Shown here piece by piece: positions 45,071-56,589 of a stretch of 64,000 bases of DNA. Below the pieces are notes generated by a model that did not search any database, was not told the DNA's origin, and saw only the letters and a list, made by a program, of their open reading frames with translations. This DNA comes from Vesta saturnalis (Eukaryota; Arthropoda; Insecta; Coleoptera; Lampyridae). The stretch covers positions 2,107,001 through 2,171,000 of the forward strand of contig JARFJB010001910.1 in the NCBI GenBank assembly GCA_036346205.1, read 5' to 3'. How positions within the stretch are numbered: position 1 is the stretch's first letter; each line of letters starts with the position of its first letter. The position numbers were made by a program, and so were the translations under genes.

Positions 45071-48000
45071 TTAAACTAATAACATTTTTCTTGGGTTTAA
45101 TCTAAATTTATCCAAAACTTTCTTCACTATGCAGTCCTGATTTTCCTTCAAAAATTTTCGATGCACACTCATCAAACACAACCCAGTGAGTCTGTCATCA
45201 CCCATTGTACTCCTGAGCCAGGTTTTTACCCTTCGCAGGGTACTGAATGATCTTTCCACGGTAGCAGTAGTGGATGGGAAAGCACTTAATATTAGCAGTG
45301 CGTGCCTTGTTGCAGGGAAAAAAACATTAGCTTCCTCCACAGGTGCAGCCACTTCAATGTCCTTTAATTTGTCTTCTGCTACATTCTTTTTCTTCCACAT
45401 ATTGTACCACAAATCTAATTCTGCAGAGACATCACCCAACTTATAAAATTCCATGAAAGATTCTGCATCATTTTTGAAATCTTTTGAAGCCATTTTGAGC
45501 ATGCTTGAAGGATGAAGATAAGTTAAAGCAAAAGCAGGTGTATTTTCGTTGGAGAATCTAGCATCCAAAGACGAAGTTAAAGAATCAAGATAGGGGATGA
45601 TTATTGACCGCTTCCAGTATTCAACTGCAGACTTAGATAGTGGATTACTTCTGTGTACTTGCTTTTGAGTGACTCGTGGTACTGATAACTCAACCCCTAC
45701 TTTCTCTGCGATATCAAGTGATTTTTTAAATAATTCATAAGAAACATTTTCGACATCGTGCCTATCTTCTTTGATTACATCTAGAATATCATCAATATGT
45801 TTCTTCACCATAACCAAATTCATACTTTTACCTTGTAAAACGTTTACAACGGGTTCCAAAATTGCAGAGTATCTTGCAATTATGTTTAAGCCTAAGATGA
45901 ATATTGGTTTAGTAACTGCACAGTGCAATTGGTAGGCAGATTTTCTTGTTGCATAGTTTCCTTCGACAGATAGATGTTCTAGTGCTTTAACAATGTCAGT
46001 GAAGCTTTCTGAAAATTTTTTTATGCCCTTATATTTTTCCGACCATCTGGTCTCACAAAGCCTTGAAAGATTTGGAAGCGATTTCCTACGAGCTGGCGAT
46101 TCACGAAAGAAGGTTATTGTGTCTTTAACCGTTGCAATTGTGTTTCTTATTTCTGGAAGCTTGCTAGTATCATTGACCACAAGATTTAGTCTGTGGCTGG
46201 AGCAATGGAAAAATAAAGATTTAGCGTACTTTTTTGTAAGAATGGCCTGTACACCACCTTCTTTGCCGGCCATCGTGGAACACCCGTCAAATCCGAATCC
46301 CACACAATTATCGGCGGAAAAATTATTATCTTCTAAAAAACTTTGAATTGCGCTAGCTATTGTAGAAGCATCTTGACATTTTAACTCAATGTAGCCTACA
46401 AATTCCTCCCTGATTATTTTTTGGCTTTCATCATAGAACCTTAATCCAATAGAAAGCTGCTCTTTTCCAGCGATATCTGCTGTTTCATCAGCCATTACAG
46501 CATAAGCTTTTGCCCGTTTACAGTCTTCGATTATTTTTTCTTTGATAACTTCACCGCATAATTGTATGATCTCATTTTGAATTGTTGGTGAGGTATCAAC
46601 TGCGTTTTTTGACATTTATTCAAGTGGCTCTTTAGCTTCTCATCACCAGAGTCAATCCTCAAATTTAAAAGGTCAAAGAAAACTCCCTCATTTCCTTGTT
46701 TTCCTCTAAGCGGCAAATCATGAATTCCAAAAATATTATGCATGAAATAATTGCTGACAATATTTGTTTATTTTCTTCAATCGTCTTATGGTGCCCTATT
46801 TGCAACTGGGCATCAACAGGAGCATTTTCAAGAAATGCTTTTGCAGCAGCTGTTGAAGATTTGTGGTAATGGCTGCCAACGTGCTTTCTACAATCTTCAT
46901 GTATATCCTTAAACTTCATGTAAGGCCTTACCATAAATGACCCCAAAACTCCTTTAACTGTAACAATTGTTGGCGGAAATAAAACACAATACAAACATAG
47001 AGCACCTTTCAAACGACTTGAGTACACCAGCCATGGAGTATATTGATCTAACCAGCGATGGTTAAATTTTCTTTTCAAGTGAATGGCATCAGAAGCAAAA
47101 TCGTAATTGGATGATGGAACCCAAGGGTTTGTCAACAATTCTTTCTTTTTTTCAGAAGGCAAGTTATTGGCACAACTAACATAACGACCAATGTCATTTT
47201 CATGGTAGCCATCGCGTTCTTCAGTTTGTTTAGGGGTTCCAGTTCCAGAGATAGCTTCATGTAGATTTGAAGAACTACTTGAGCCTCCTTCAAAAATAGA
47301 TTCCGATTTTGATGTTCCGACCATTTTATTTTCATCTTCATCACAATCATTGCTTCCACTTCCACTACTGTCATCATGAACTTTTTTCCGTTTTAGAGAT
47401 TTTTGACCTAAAAATAATAACCTAATATCATTCTTGTTCTTAGTCCGTAGTATAAAAATTAGTATAAAACAAAACTACCATGAAATGATAGCATATAATG
47501 TGGATATACTATATCCGATGTTAATATTTTTTCTCTAGATTAAAAACACAAAATAAAATTAATAGCACGTATAAAGTGCTGTTTGATCTTTAATATGTGA
47601 AAATTTCAAGTTTTTATATTTGGTCCCATTTGAGATATCAGCTGTCAAAATCGGTGCATTATTGTAATTTTTGTTATAATTAGAAGGCAAAAAACTCGGC
47701 ATCATAATAATGAAAAATATATAAAATTATATTAATAATGCACAGAATCTTTTGCCAAAGCTAATAAAAATTGTTTCACAAAGATACAAGCAAAGAGTAA
47801 AGAGCAACTGGCAATTTTGTAAAGGGCTGCAATTGAATTTTTTTCCAAACGTTGCGATACAAATAATTTTGAACAAAAATTAACATCGAATATAACATAT
47901 CTACATTACAAGCTATCATTACATGGTAGTTTTGTTTTATTTGGTGCTGGTCGAGCAACCAATTTTCAAATTTTTGGACCATTTCTAATGGAATGACTCT

Positions 48001-48075
48001 AAAGTTTTAATTAAAAATTTAATTTTCTACTGAAATTATTTAACTTACCTTTTGTAACCAATTTCTTATATCCAT
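45071..48075 (-). pseudogene. hAT transposase (TTF/ZMYM1-like), two frameshifts
   Basis: Probable start ATG at 48075 (MDIRNWLQK, the usual opening of this group). A 5' splice site AAAAG|GTAAGT at 48049/48048 and a 3' splice site TTTTTAG at 47408 follow. The join is one base out of frame, so either the copy is mutated or the ATG differs. Exon 2 (47407-46740) has an acidic Ser-rich part, then the TTF-type zinc finger region with RLKGALCLYCVLFPP and HVGSHYHKS. Frameshifts lie near 46742 and in an A-run near 46612. The remaining 514 codons (46615-45071) are open: ADETADIAGKEQLS and GFGFDGCSTMAGKEGG hold catalytic Asp residues, and ATVERSFSTLRRVKTWLR is the hAT dimerisation motif. It acts in the nucleus on its own TIRs. 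Confidence 0.88.
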
Positions 48076-48299
48076 AGTCTTTTCTGTGATTTCTGCTTCT
48101 TTATTCTGTGGTAAAACTATTGTTACGGATTTTCCCTCTTGTTTCTTAGCCAATAATTTAACACTGATAACTATTCACACCAACTTTATTTAAAACCAAT
48201 AAAGTTAACAAAACAACACAAATATTCACTTTCTCAACACTTTTAACTATTCCGCTTTTAAATCTCGCGCCTCGCTTTCTATTCGCCGTATGCAACTTC

Positions 48300-48365
48300 G
48301 TATCCTGCACTATGTACTGTACTGTACTGTCTGTCTTCGCGCCGGATAGGCAATTTTATATACCC
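48300..48365 (-). promoter_or_regulatory. TATA-box promoter of the hAT transposase, copy A
   Basis: TATATAAAAT (48362-48353 on the minus strand). About 25-40 bases downstream there is a repeated ACAGTACAGTAC initiator-like stretch, and a 5' leader of about 240 bases to the ATG at 48075. The same box is conserved at 63716-63725 in copy B. Confidence 0.65.
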
Positions 48366-49350
48366 TTTTTGAGCCTAGAAATAGCCAGAACATTCGCATC
48401 GCCGATTCCCGTATATTCCTCACTTGTATCTCGATTTTTCTCAAAGAAAACCAGTGGCGTTTCGTTACACTATTAAATAGGACACTGTCGCTAGACAAGA
48501 ACACTTACACACTAACTCAATAGTTGTTGCAAAAAATATTGTCCTATGTTAGGATTTGGAGCAAGTTGTGTTTTAACCACTTGATAGTTTTGCACGAACC
48601 GCACTCGGGCGTGACATTTTTCCGTACACTGACGATCCCGAGTCTCGTTCAGGCAACTTTTGTTTTAACTTGTTTTAACTTGTTGTTGCAGGTCTTACGT
48701 ACGTTATAAGAGTATTTATTTCGGATTCTGATGTAGGATTGTGTATTGAATGTTTCAAAATATTTCACACTAAAACTACTTATTGAGTAAATTTATTTTA
48801 ATTAATTAATAGGATTAAAAAATGTAGTTAAATGAAAACAAAAAAAAAGAGACAATTTTTTTACCATTTTTCTCAAAAATGTCCGACTGTTAAGTGGTTG
48901 AATCGAACACTAAAAATTGACGTATCCTGAGAGTAAATCGAACACACGTTTTTATCCAATTCTGGGTGGGACAATTCTGGTGTACACCAATGCATTAAAT
49001 GCATAGATCGAAAACGCTATTAATATATATTTAGCACTATGTCAGTTTTTCAAACAGCTTTGTTTTTTGCTGATGAAATATATTTTAATGACAAAGGACA
49101 CGCGAATAATTTTATTTATTATAGCTTATTAATTAATTTTAAAATGTTCATAAAAGCAACCAAACGACCACAATAACAAACAAAATATATAAAACAGATA
49201 ACAAAAAAAAGATGCAGAACAGAAAAATATGCATATTTTAGATTTAATTTTTTGTTTATTAAAATTTAAAAATTATTTAATTTATTTTTGCTCTTCCGGG
49301 GGGGCAGTTGCCCCTCCCTGCCCTTAGCTGGCTACGCCCATGCCTTGATT

Positions 49351-49671
49351 GCACAGTCGTGGAAACATAATAATTTGTCCCATCTGTCTTCCTTCTTTTC
49401 CTAGCTTGACCCATAAATATCCTAATTTAGCAGATAGATGTGACTTTGGATGTTGGTGATTTTTAATTTTTTCGGATAAATGTATTAAATCTTGAACGCC
49501 GGATTTTGTCCATTCTGATGCTTCATCACTTCCAAATAATAAACACGGAAAACAGCAAAGACTATTACTAACACCACATCCGCACAACCAGTCAGTTTTT
49601 TCATAAGTTTCTATTTTAAAAGTTCGTTCATAATCACGACTTTTGCATTTAGTTACATTTTTAATGAACAA
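49351..49671 (-). pseudogene. Older hAT (ZMYM1-like) transposase relic, zinc-finger part
   Basis: Open for 107 codons from 49671. It begins MFIKNVTKCKSRDYERTFKI, then WLCGCGVSNSLCCFPCLLFG and the pattern W-x-x-x-G-x-x-D-L-x-x-L...H-x-x-S-x-x-H. That is the TTF-type zinc finger of ZMYM1-like hAT transposases. It differs from the finger of the younger element beside it, so it belongs to another family. It ends at the 8-bp target duplication of copy A. Confidence 0.75.
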
Positions 49672-49679
49672 ATTTGGAT

Positions 49680-50195
49680 TTGGACGACTGCCACTTTAAA
49701 TATTGCATGCTAGTGCTATAAGAGTTCGAGAATCCCGCCATAATTCGTGAACATAATCCGATTCGATAAAAAAGTGTCAAACAGACGACACGATGGAACC
49801 AATGAGGAAGCGTGCTTGGATATTATCAGTTGACATGAGCGTCTAGCCATAAGTTTTGTTTTTAGGAATTAATAGGTTTAAGCATTGCCACCAGATAAGG
49901 AATTCGTCGATCACTTTACATCTCATGTTTTAATTTTTGGTTTTGGACGAATTCATTTTGGAATTAATATTTTACAGGTAGAATGATAAAATTATTTAAA
50001 GAATGATAAAATTTAAATACGTTTTTTTTTAAGAAGAGACATTAAATTTGAGAGTGCACGTGCACATGTGCACTTATTGAGGAACCGCCAATGTCTGAAG
50101 CACTCCCATTCGTTGTTCGTGTTGTTGATCAAAAAGTGACACACTGTGTAATCAAATATCTGGTGTGGAACACCACACGACCTTCCAACCTACAA
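49680..50195. other. Unassigned sequence
   Basis: No gene seen. A self-complementary GTGCACGTGCACATGTGCAC lies at about 50054-50073. Confidence 0.4.
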
Positions 50196-50540
50196 AATAG
50201 AAATTAAAAGAAATGAAATAATTTTAATTACATTTTTGGAAGAATAATTATGCCACCACTTTTATAAGAAGTTCATTACGAAAATAGGCAACATGGTAAA
50301 CGTAAAAACAATAATCTATGTCAATCACACGTTTAAAACTTCATGACAGACAGAGGTTAATAGACATCTACATGCTAACTTAAATTAAAAGAAATAAAAT
50401 AATTTTAATTTGATTTTTTTTAGAATAAACAGGCATCATTGTAAAAACAAAAACAATAATCTATGTCAGAATGAAGTTTAAAACTTCATGTCAGATAGAG
50501 ATTCAAAGACATAAATACATGTTAAAGTAAAAAAAAACAT
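50196..50540 (+). repeat. Imperfect tandem duplication, about 170 bp unit
   Basis: TTAAAAGAAATGAAATAATT followed by an AAAACAATAATCTATGTCA stretch and AAACTTCATGACAGACAGAG is repeated at 50383-50540 with small changes. No ORF. Confidence 0.7.
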
Positions 50541-50942
50541 TCCAAAGCCGCCCGCTTCTATAAAAATATCGATAAAACAGCGTCAGCATTTTCAATCAAA
50601 TTTATTTAATTTTTACATTTGTTGCATGAACACAATTAATCGATATATTTAAGGTCTATGTCTAGGTATTTTTATATGTTTGAAATATGCAGCTGTTTTA
50701 GAAATATTTGATAAAAACCAAAAACGTCCCCTAATAAACCTAAGCTAAATGGAAATAAGTTTAAATACAAAATGTTAGGTACATAGGTATTTTCGTTCTG
50801 GACTTATCGTGGGTACTAACATACATCCACACACACAGATATCCATGCTGGCCGATCTTGGCGAAACTTGCCTAAAAGTTGTAAAATGAGCTAATAAGTC
50901 GATTTAGCGATAGTCGATTGCGTAACCTTCTATACCTACATA

Positions 50943-52999
50943 CACGGTGCGAGATTAGTGCGTCGAAGCACGATATATCCGTTATTAAAGGAGATATCAA
51001 AAATAGTTATTTACAAAAATTATAAACAACTTCAAACTTCACATTATACAAACGTACTTTTTTTTAATGGGACACGCTGTATATTATTTCAAATTTAGAT
51101 TAAACTAATCTCCCCCATACTTGCAATATAGGGTTTCATTACGTTATACACGGTATTTCAAAAGTTATGGTCAATTGTACACGAAAATCATACTCACTTC
51201 AATGTTATGTATACCCTAGACAGAACAACCTAACAATAATTTTTTCCAGTTATATCTTTTTGACATTAGTACCGTGTTACGAGAAAGTGCTTTCTTTAGT
51301 ATTGCACGAATTGAATATAGAACGAGCCAAAACTCGAACACATGATTTTGTCATTGTTTTCAAATGAATCACCCTGTATTTTACATTAAAAAGTGAAAAT
51401 ACACAGTATGTTCTTTCATTTTTATTAAGCACTCTCTATAGATATTTTCATTTTAATAACAGAAAAAGATTTTTTAAAAAATTTCTATTATAACATGTTA
51501 GCCGTGAGCAAATTATTATGAAAAATTCAAAAAAACATCGGTTATTAAGACAAAATTCTTATAAAATTAATTAATTTCATAATAAATGTTCAAAATGTCC
51601 ACCGAAAACATCAATACGGCATTGCAGTCGATCTTCAAATTCTCGACTGACATTTCTTAACATTTTGCAATGGGTCCTCCTCTTCCACCCCTCTTCCAGG
51701 AAAATGGGTATTAAGATGATCATGAATTAATCTAGTGTGATGTACCGGAGCTCTATCGTGTAACAACCACATTCTTTGACGAATGTTAAGAGGAACGTTT
51801 GCCAACAGTAATGGTAAATGATTTTCTAAAAAGTCCAAATAAACCTGACCATTTACTGTTCCATCGAAAAAAATGTGGTCCAATTACCACCCCAAACATT
51901 CAAAGACCACGTAGTTTGACTATGAATTGTTGTAACATGGGGATTACTTGTCGTATAATAAAGGAAATTGTGTCTATTCACAGTTCCATTTTTATGAAAC
52001 GTGGCTTCGTCTCCAAAGAGGACAAAGCCAACGAAATTCGCCTGAATGTGGATTTGTTGTTGAACCCATTCACAAAAAGATACCCTTCTGGGATAGTCAT
52101 CTTCGAGTAACTTTTGATGCAACTGGATATGGTATGGATGCATCTTATTTTTACGCAGTATTCTTCGGACGGATCTGTCACTAGTATCATGCTGACGCGA
52201 GATTTCACGTGTACTAACATGTGGATTATGCGTAACTTCAAGCATCACGTTAAATTAATTTTCCTCGTTAAGTACAGGTTTTGTCCTTTCCTTTTTTTCA
52301 ACTACTGAACCCGTACGATTAAAACGATCTACAAACCTTTCCAACGTTATTTTCTTAGGTTGTCTTCGTGCGGGATATCTCTCTTTGTAAATTCATTGTG
52401 CTAATAAACAATTTTTCATACATTCTCCCAGTATCCATACAGTATTTAAGTGTTTACAAATTAATAAAAATGAATGAACATAAAGTGTATTTTCACTTTT
52501 TAAAATAAAATACAGAGTGATTCATTTGAAAAAATTGACAAAATTATGTGTTCCAATTTTGGCTCGGTCTATGATCAATTGGTGCAATAATAAAGAAATA
52601 GCACTTTCTCGTAACACTGTACCAATGTCAAAAAGTTATGCTTGGAAAACAATATTGTTAGGTTGTTCTGTCTAGGGTATACAGGACGTTGAAATGAGAA
52701 TGATTTTCGTGTACAATTGACCATAACTTTTGAAATACCCTTTATAACGTAATGAAACCCTATATTGGAAGTATTGGGGAGATGAGCTTAATCCAAATTT
52801 CAAAGAATATATAGGGTGTCCCATTTTAAAAAAAGTATGTTTGGTTCACCCTCGTAATATGTAACACCCTGTAAATACGAAAATAATTTTATAATGTGAA
52901 GTTTGAATTTGCCTATAATTTTTGTAAATAACTTTTTTTGATATCTCCTTTAATAACGGATATATGGTACTTCAACGCACTAGTGACGCGCCCTTTATG
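50943..52999 (-). mobile_element. Tc1/mariner element with long TIRs
   Basis: TA lies at both ends (50941-50942 and 53000-53001). The ends read CACGGTGCGAGATTAGTGCG on the left and CATAAAGGGCGCGTCACTAG inward from the right, followed by a shared ATATATCCGTTATTAAAGGA. The inverted repeats extend for some 490-530 bp. They include inner tips such as GGGACACGCTGTA (51073) / TATAGGGTGTCCC (52814), and CACCCTGTATT (51371) / ATACAGAGTG (52510). The transposase relic is on the minus strand. Confidence 0.82.
51575..52440 (-). pseudogene. Mariner transposase with internal deletion
   Basis: N-terminal remnant near 52400 (YPARRQPKK), then an open stretch 52248-51853 with STREISRQHDTSDRSVRRIL (helix-turn-helix), HPYHIQLHQKLLEDDYPRRV and FVLFGDEATF (first Asp). 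After a frame change near 51870 it continues with FFDGTVNGQVYLDFLENHL and MWLLHDRAPVHH, where the Asp is kept but the usual Gln before it is His. The third Asp motif is missing: a deletion joins THFPGRG to the tail, which ends in FGGHFEHLL near 51580. Without the third Asp it cannot cut DNA. Confidence 0.85.
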
Positions 53000-53139
53000 T
53001 ATATGTAGGTTGGAAGGTAAAAATAGTGAAAAAAGTGCAACTTTTCTAGTTAGAACCACTTTTAATCACAATTTCAGTTCACTTTTTGTCATTCATATTG
53101 TTTATTATTGTAAATAATTAATTAGTTAATTATTACATA

Positions 53140-53965
53140 ATCCCCCAGAAGATGAGGAAACTGACCACAACGTAGATACTGAGAAATTAGAGTTTATTAC
53201 TTTGCTTACTGCTACTCTTTCACAGGTCGCAAATAGAATAGGGACACCATACGCCATTTTGTTATTTTGTGAAGTCACAAGCCCGGCCCACTTTTGACCT
53301 TGGGAATTCCCCAAGGCCTGCCACTTGGCTGACCTAGGTTTCACCTTGGGAATTTCCGATAACATAATTCGCCTGGGAATTTCCGATGGCGTAATTTGTG
53401 GCAGGGGAATTTCAGACGACCTCGCCTTTTAATTTTGACCTTGAGAAAGTGGTTGACCTTGAAAGTTGTCTACCTTGTGAAAGTGGTTGACCTTGAGGAA
53501 TTGGTTTACCTTGAGAGGGTGGTTGACCATGAGGTAGTCGTTGACCTTGGGCATGGATTTGCGCGGGAAATTTGAAATTGTTTTAATAAGAAGGAGGTTC
53601 TTGTAAGACAAGTGTAGGAGCTATCCTCTGGATCTATTTTGGTTTGTCTGTGGTGGTATTTAGTGTTGTACTAGGCGGGGAATTCTAAATTTGAATAAGG
53701 GGCCCTAATGCTATCTCATAAAACAGGTCTTCGAAGACTTGTGTTAGGTCTGTGCCCCTCTTGTCGTGCCCCTTGACTGGAAATAGTATTCTAATAATGT
53801 TAACTTGTAAGACAGCTGACTTGTGTCAGGGTCTACGCTCTCTTATCGTAGCCCCTTGGCGGGAAATTTTTGAATTTGTTGCGCCATCTAGTGGTCTATG
53901 GACTAATGAATATTTTCTGTAATAAAGGTGCCGCCACCTAGCGGTATATTTCTAAGGACTAATTA
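53140..53965. repeat. Dispersed satellite-family segment with internal minisatellite
   Basis: 53430-53560 is a minisatellite of five to seven units around GTGGTTGACCTTGAGAAA (about 24 bp). 53690-53965 matches 55450-55790 (GGAAATAGTATTCTAATAA, TGCCCCTTGTCGTGGCCCC, GCGCCATCTAGTGG, TTTTCTGTAATAAAGGTG). In reverse orientation it matches the first units of the array at 25800. It carries two CTCF-like motifs (53881-53894 and 53930-53944). Confidence 0.7.
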
Positions 53966-55445
53966 GGGTTTTGTTTGCGGGTCCATCTAGTAGTGTATGG
54001 ACTAATAAGTGTTTTCTCCAATCTCAGTGGGTCTGGTGTATTTCAGGGTTAATGCGGTTTTGTTTGTGATGCCAGCTGGTAGTATATGGACTAATAAATG
54101 TGTTCTGTAAATAGTCTGGTTTTATTAATTCACTGCTTATGTAAGACCGTATCCCCTAGAACATTCATATAAGTGTTTTTAAGATGGGACTGAATATTGT
54201 TTTCGCTATCTATTACCTAATTACATTTGTTACTTGGAGAGTGTTTTTAAGATGGGACTTAAAATTATTTTCCGCTACCACCTTGCTTGTAACATACAAT
54301 CAGAATTAAATTACGGTTTAATTGTTCGATATTCACAATGCAAAAAAACAGTCGCATATAATATACAAAATATAAGTACAGTATGTAGCGTGAAAATGAT
54401 ATTTACAATAAATGACCGACGAGATGAAGGCACTGTGAACAAGCAGTCTCATGCATCAGATTATGTGAAAAATTTGGCTTAAAACATAATGATAAAACAA
54501 GCGTCTATGTCGACGAGCCCGAAATAAATAAATAGGTTCTAACTTAAACTGATATGTACAGTTCGTGATGATAATAATACAAGTCCTAATCTAAAAAATA
54601 AAATAATAGTCTTTAATTAAACACACAGTCCTTAAACATACAAATTAGTACAAAAGTGAATTATTATTAAAGTTATACAACTTCATTAATATGAATTGGA
54701 AAGTAGCAATCAGCCGTGGACATCCTGTTAATTATTGTTTACAAATATTTTTAAAATTTTGCTGCTGAAAAATACATTAAGGTTTAAATTAAATATTAGT
54801 CGAAATAATAATAATTTCTACCCTGGTGTTTTTTTCATATAGGTAGATTCTCTATCTAAGTAATCAGCACCTATACATTCGAAAAAATTATGCCTTATAT
54901 ATTTGCATGTTTAATTACACACATATGTACTTCACGTTATATTAGCTTTTAACAGCAGGGATTTAATAGCCATGCTAATTAAACACTTAAAGAGTGGCGT
55001 ATTTTAGCTTATTTGAAATTTTATAGAGGGCAACGCTGTTATCAAGATTTACAATACATTTTACCTCATTCATTTCATCGATTATATTGTAATAGTTTAT
55101 TAACAACCCGCAAAACATCTAAAATCCCTGATGCTGGTTCATAATAATAATAATAATGCTGTTTTCAGCACGACCCTGGAAATACTATACACGCTTTCAA
55201 ACCTTCTTCCTCGTTCTCACAAGCTGTACCGTATTCATCATCTTCTTGAATTTATCTTTGCCCGATGTCGAGGTAGTAGTACGTTATCTATTTTATCTTG
55301 AGATATTTTCTATTGTTACTAATTTAGCGAACCACTAATATTAGCACATATATAAATTACAAGGTATTTGAAATGAACCTGTATTATTGATATTTTGTAG
55401 AAGCGGTCGACCTGGAATTTTTAAATGTTAATCAAATAAGACAGA
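53966..55445. other. Unassigned sequence
   Basis: A short direct repeat of GTTTTTAAGATGGGACT occurs at 54174-54190 and 54242-54258. An 82-codon ORF overlapping the second copy has no recognisable feature. A (TAA)n tract is at 55143-55157. Otherwise AT-rich. Confidence 0.4.
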
Positions 55446-55790
55446 TATTGGAACTTGCTCTCGGGCCTTCGCCCCTTGTCGTGGCCCAGATGTCTGGCTG
55501 GAAATAGTATTCTAATAAGGGCCCCTAATTATATATCATAAGGCAAGTATAGGAACTTGTATTAGGGTCTGTGCCCCTTGTCTTGGCCCCTTAACGATAA
55601 ATAGTATTCTAATGAGGGGTCCTAATGCTAACTTATAAAACAACTATAGGAACTTGTGTCGTGGCCCCCTTGTTGCGAAATTTTGAATTTGTGTCGCCAT
55701 CTAGTTGTGTATGGACTATGTAATATTTTCTGTAATAAAGGTGGCAACACCTAGTGTTATATTTCTAGGACTAACAGTTCAAAAATACTG
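55446..55790 (+). repeat. Dispersed satellite-family segment, second copy
   Basis: Same-orientation relative of 53690-53965 with two to three internal units of CCCCTTGTCGTGGCCC followed by AAATAGTATTCTAATAAGGG. It ends with the CGCCATCTAGTTG and AATAAAGGTGGC segments. Confidence 0.75.
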
Positions 55791-55904
55791 ATTGAACTAA
55801 CTTACACTTTGCTAAAACCAACCAACCACAATTCAAAAATACCAAATCGATTTAACATAATCACACAAAATCAGCTCTCAATTCAAAAAATAGCAGTATC
55901 ACAA

Positions 55905-56180
55905 TGTCCGCTGATGTTGGCTCATAAACAGGAGAATACATTATAATAATGCTCACTCGATGACGGTTACACTTTAAAGAGCGAGACGCGCGAGAAACGA
56001 GAATGTTGCCGACCTTGGGTCTTGTGCGCGGGCGCACTCGTCAATGTTCGGATAGGGTCGGTTATCTTCGGGGAAGTTTGGAGTGGGGGTCGCCGAAACA
56101 GTCTTCGCAGCCGTCTTAGGAGAAAATACCTCTGGCAAAAAAAGGAGCTTAGATTTATAAACATGCCCCTAGGGATGATA
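55905..56180 (+). repeat. Diverged relative of the palindrome core
   Basis: ATGTCCGCTGATGTTGGCTC, then AACAGGAGAATACATTATAA, TGCTCACTCGATGACGGTTA and ACATGCCCCTAGGG match, in order, 10529-10700 and the inverse of 10880-11100. It is one half of the core only and lacks the microsatellite and outer arm. The block 55980-56110 is GC-richer and differs from the palindrome. Confidence 0.7.
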
Positions 56181-56212
56181 TTAGAGCGTGGTTACGGAGA
56201 CAAGAAGCGTAT

Positions 56213-56400
56213 ACTACGCATAACTCCCGCCCCACGTTTTAGGTTAGTTCAGTACACGTACAATATTAGGTTAGATTAATAAACGTACGGGTTAGGTTAA
56301 GTAAACCGTGCGTTTATTAATCTAACCTAATATTGTACGCGTATTTACGTAACCTAAAACGTGGCGCGTTACTACACTCCTACACTATGCATAACTCCCG
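56213..56400. repeat. Hairpin with TTAGG-rich arms and flanking direct repeats
   Basis: CCACGTTTTAGGTTA (56232), ACACGTACAATATTAGGTTA and GATTAATAAACG pair with CGTTTATTAATC, TAACCTAATATTGTACGCGT and TAACCTAAAACGTGG (to 56361), giving arms of about 60 bp around a short GGTTAGGTTAAG loop. CGCATAACTCCCGCCCCACG flanks on the left (56218-56237), and GCATAACTCCCGCCCCACG occurs again at 56389-56407. Confidence 0.85.
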
Positions 56401-56589
56401 CCCCACGTGGAGAAACTTCATATCAAAAGAACGTTACGAGTGGTTTGTAGAAAATGTTACCATTATCAATTATTCAATTATACATATTTGTACAACATAA
56501 TGCCAGTATAACTAATAAAGGATGTGATCCCAAAGAATCCGAAGAATCAGAAGTTCAATAAATTAAACACTTTTTCCTCAAAAACAAAG

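Larger units (their letters stand above)
44936..49342 (-). mobile_element. hAT transposon, near complete (copy A)
   Basis: A 4.4-kb element with imperfect terminal inverted repeats CAAGGGAGTAGCCAG (44936) and CATGGGCGTAGCCAG (reading inward from 49342). It is flanked by an imperfect 8-bp duplication, CCTTGGCT (44928-44935) and CCTTGATT (49343-49350). An 8-bp target duplication and a CAxxG start fit the hAT superfamily. A G14 run lies inside the left end (44962-44975), and a G/C-run GGGCAGGGAGGGGCAACTGC type sequence inside the right. It carries one transposase gene on the minus strand with a TATA promoter. An inverted second copy begins at 62731. Confidence 0.88.

Noticed and set aside
48310..48709. 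Two 61-64-codon ORFs (repeated at 63369-63831)
   Set aside because: They overlap the hAT promoter on both strands, include the TATA box in translation, and show no family motif.
52114..52308. Plus-strand ORFs at 51799-52308
   Set aside because: They are antisense shadows of the minus-strand mariner transposase relic.
56226..56330. Telomeric TTAGG repeat
   Set aside because: Only isolated TTAGG or GGTTAGGTTA strings occur within a hairpin. There is no tandem TTAGG array.
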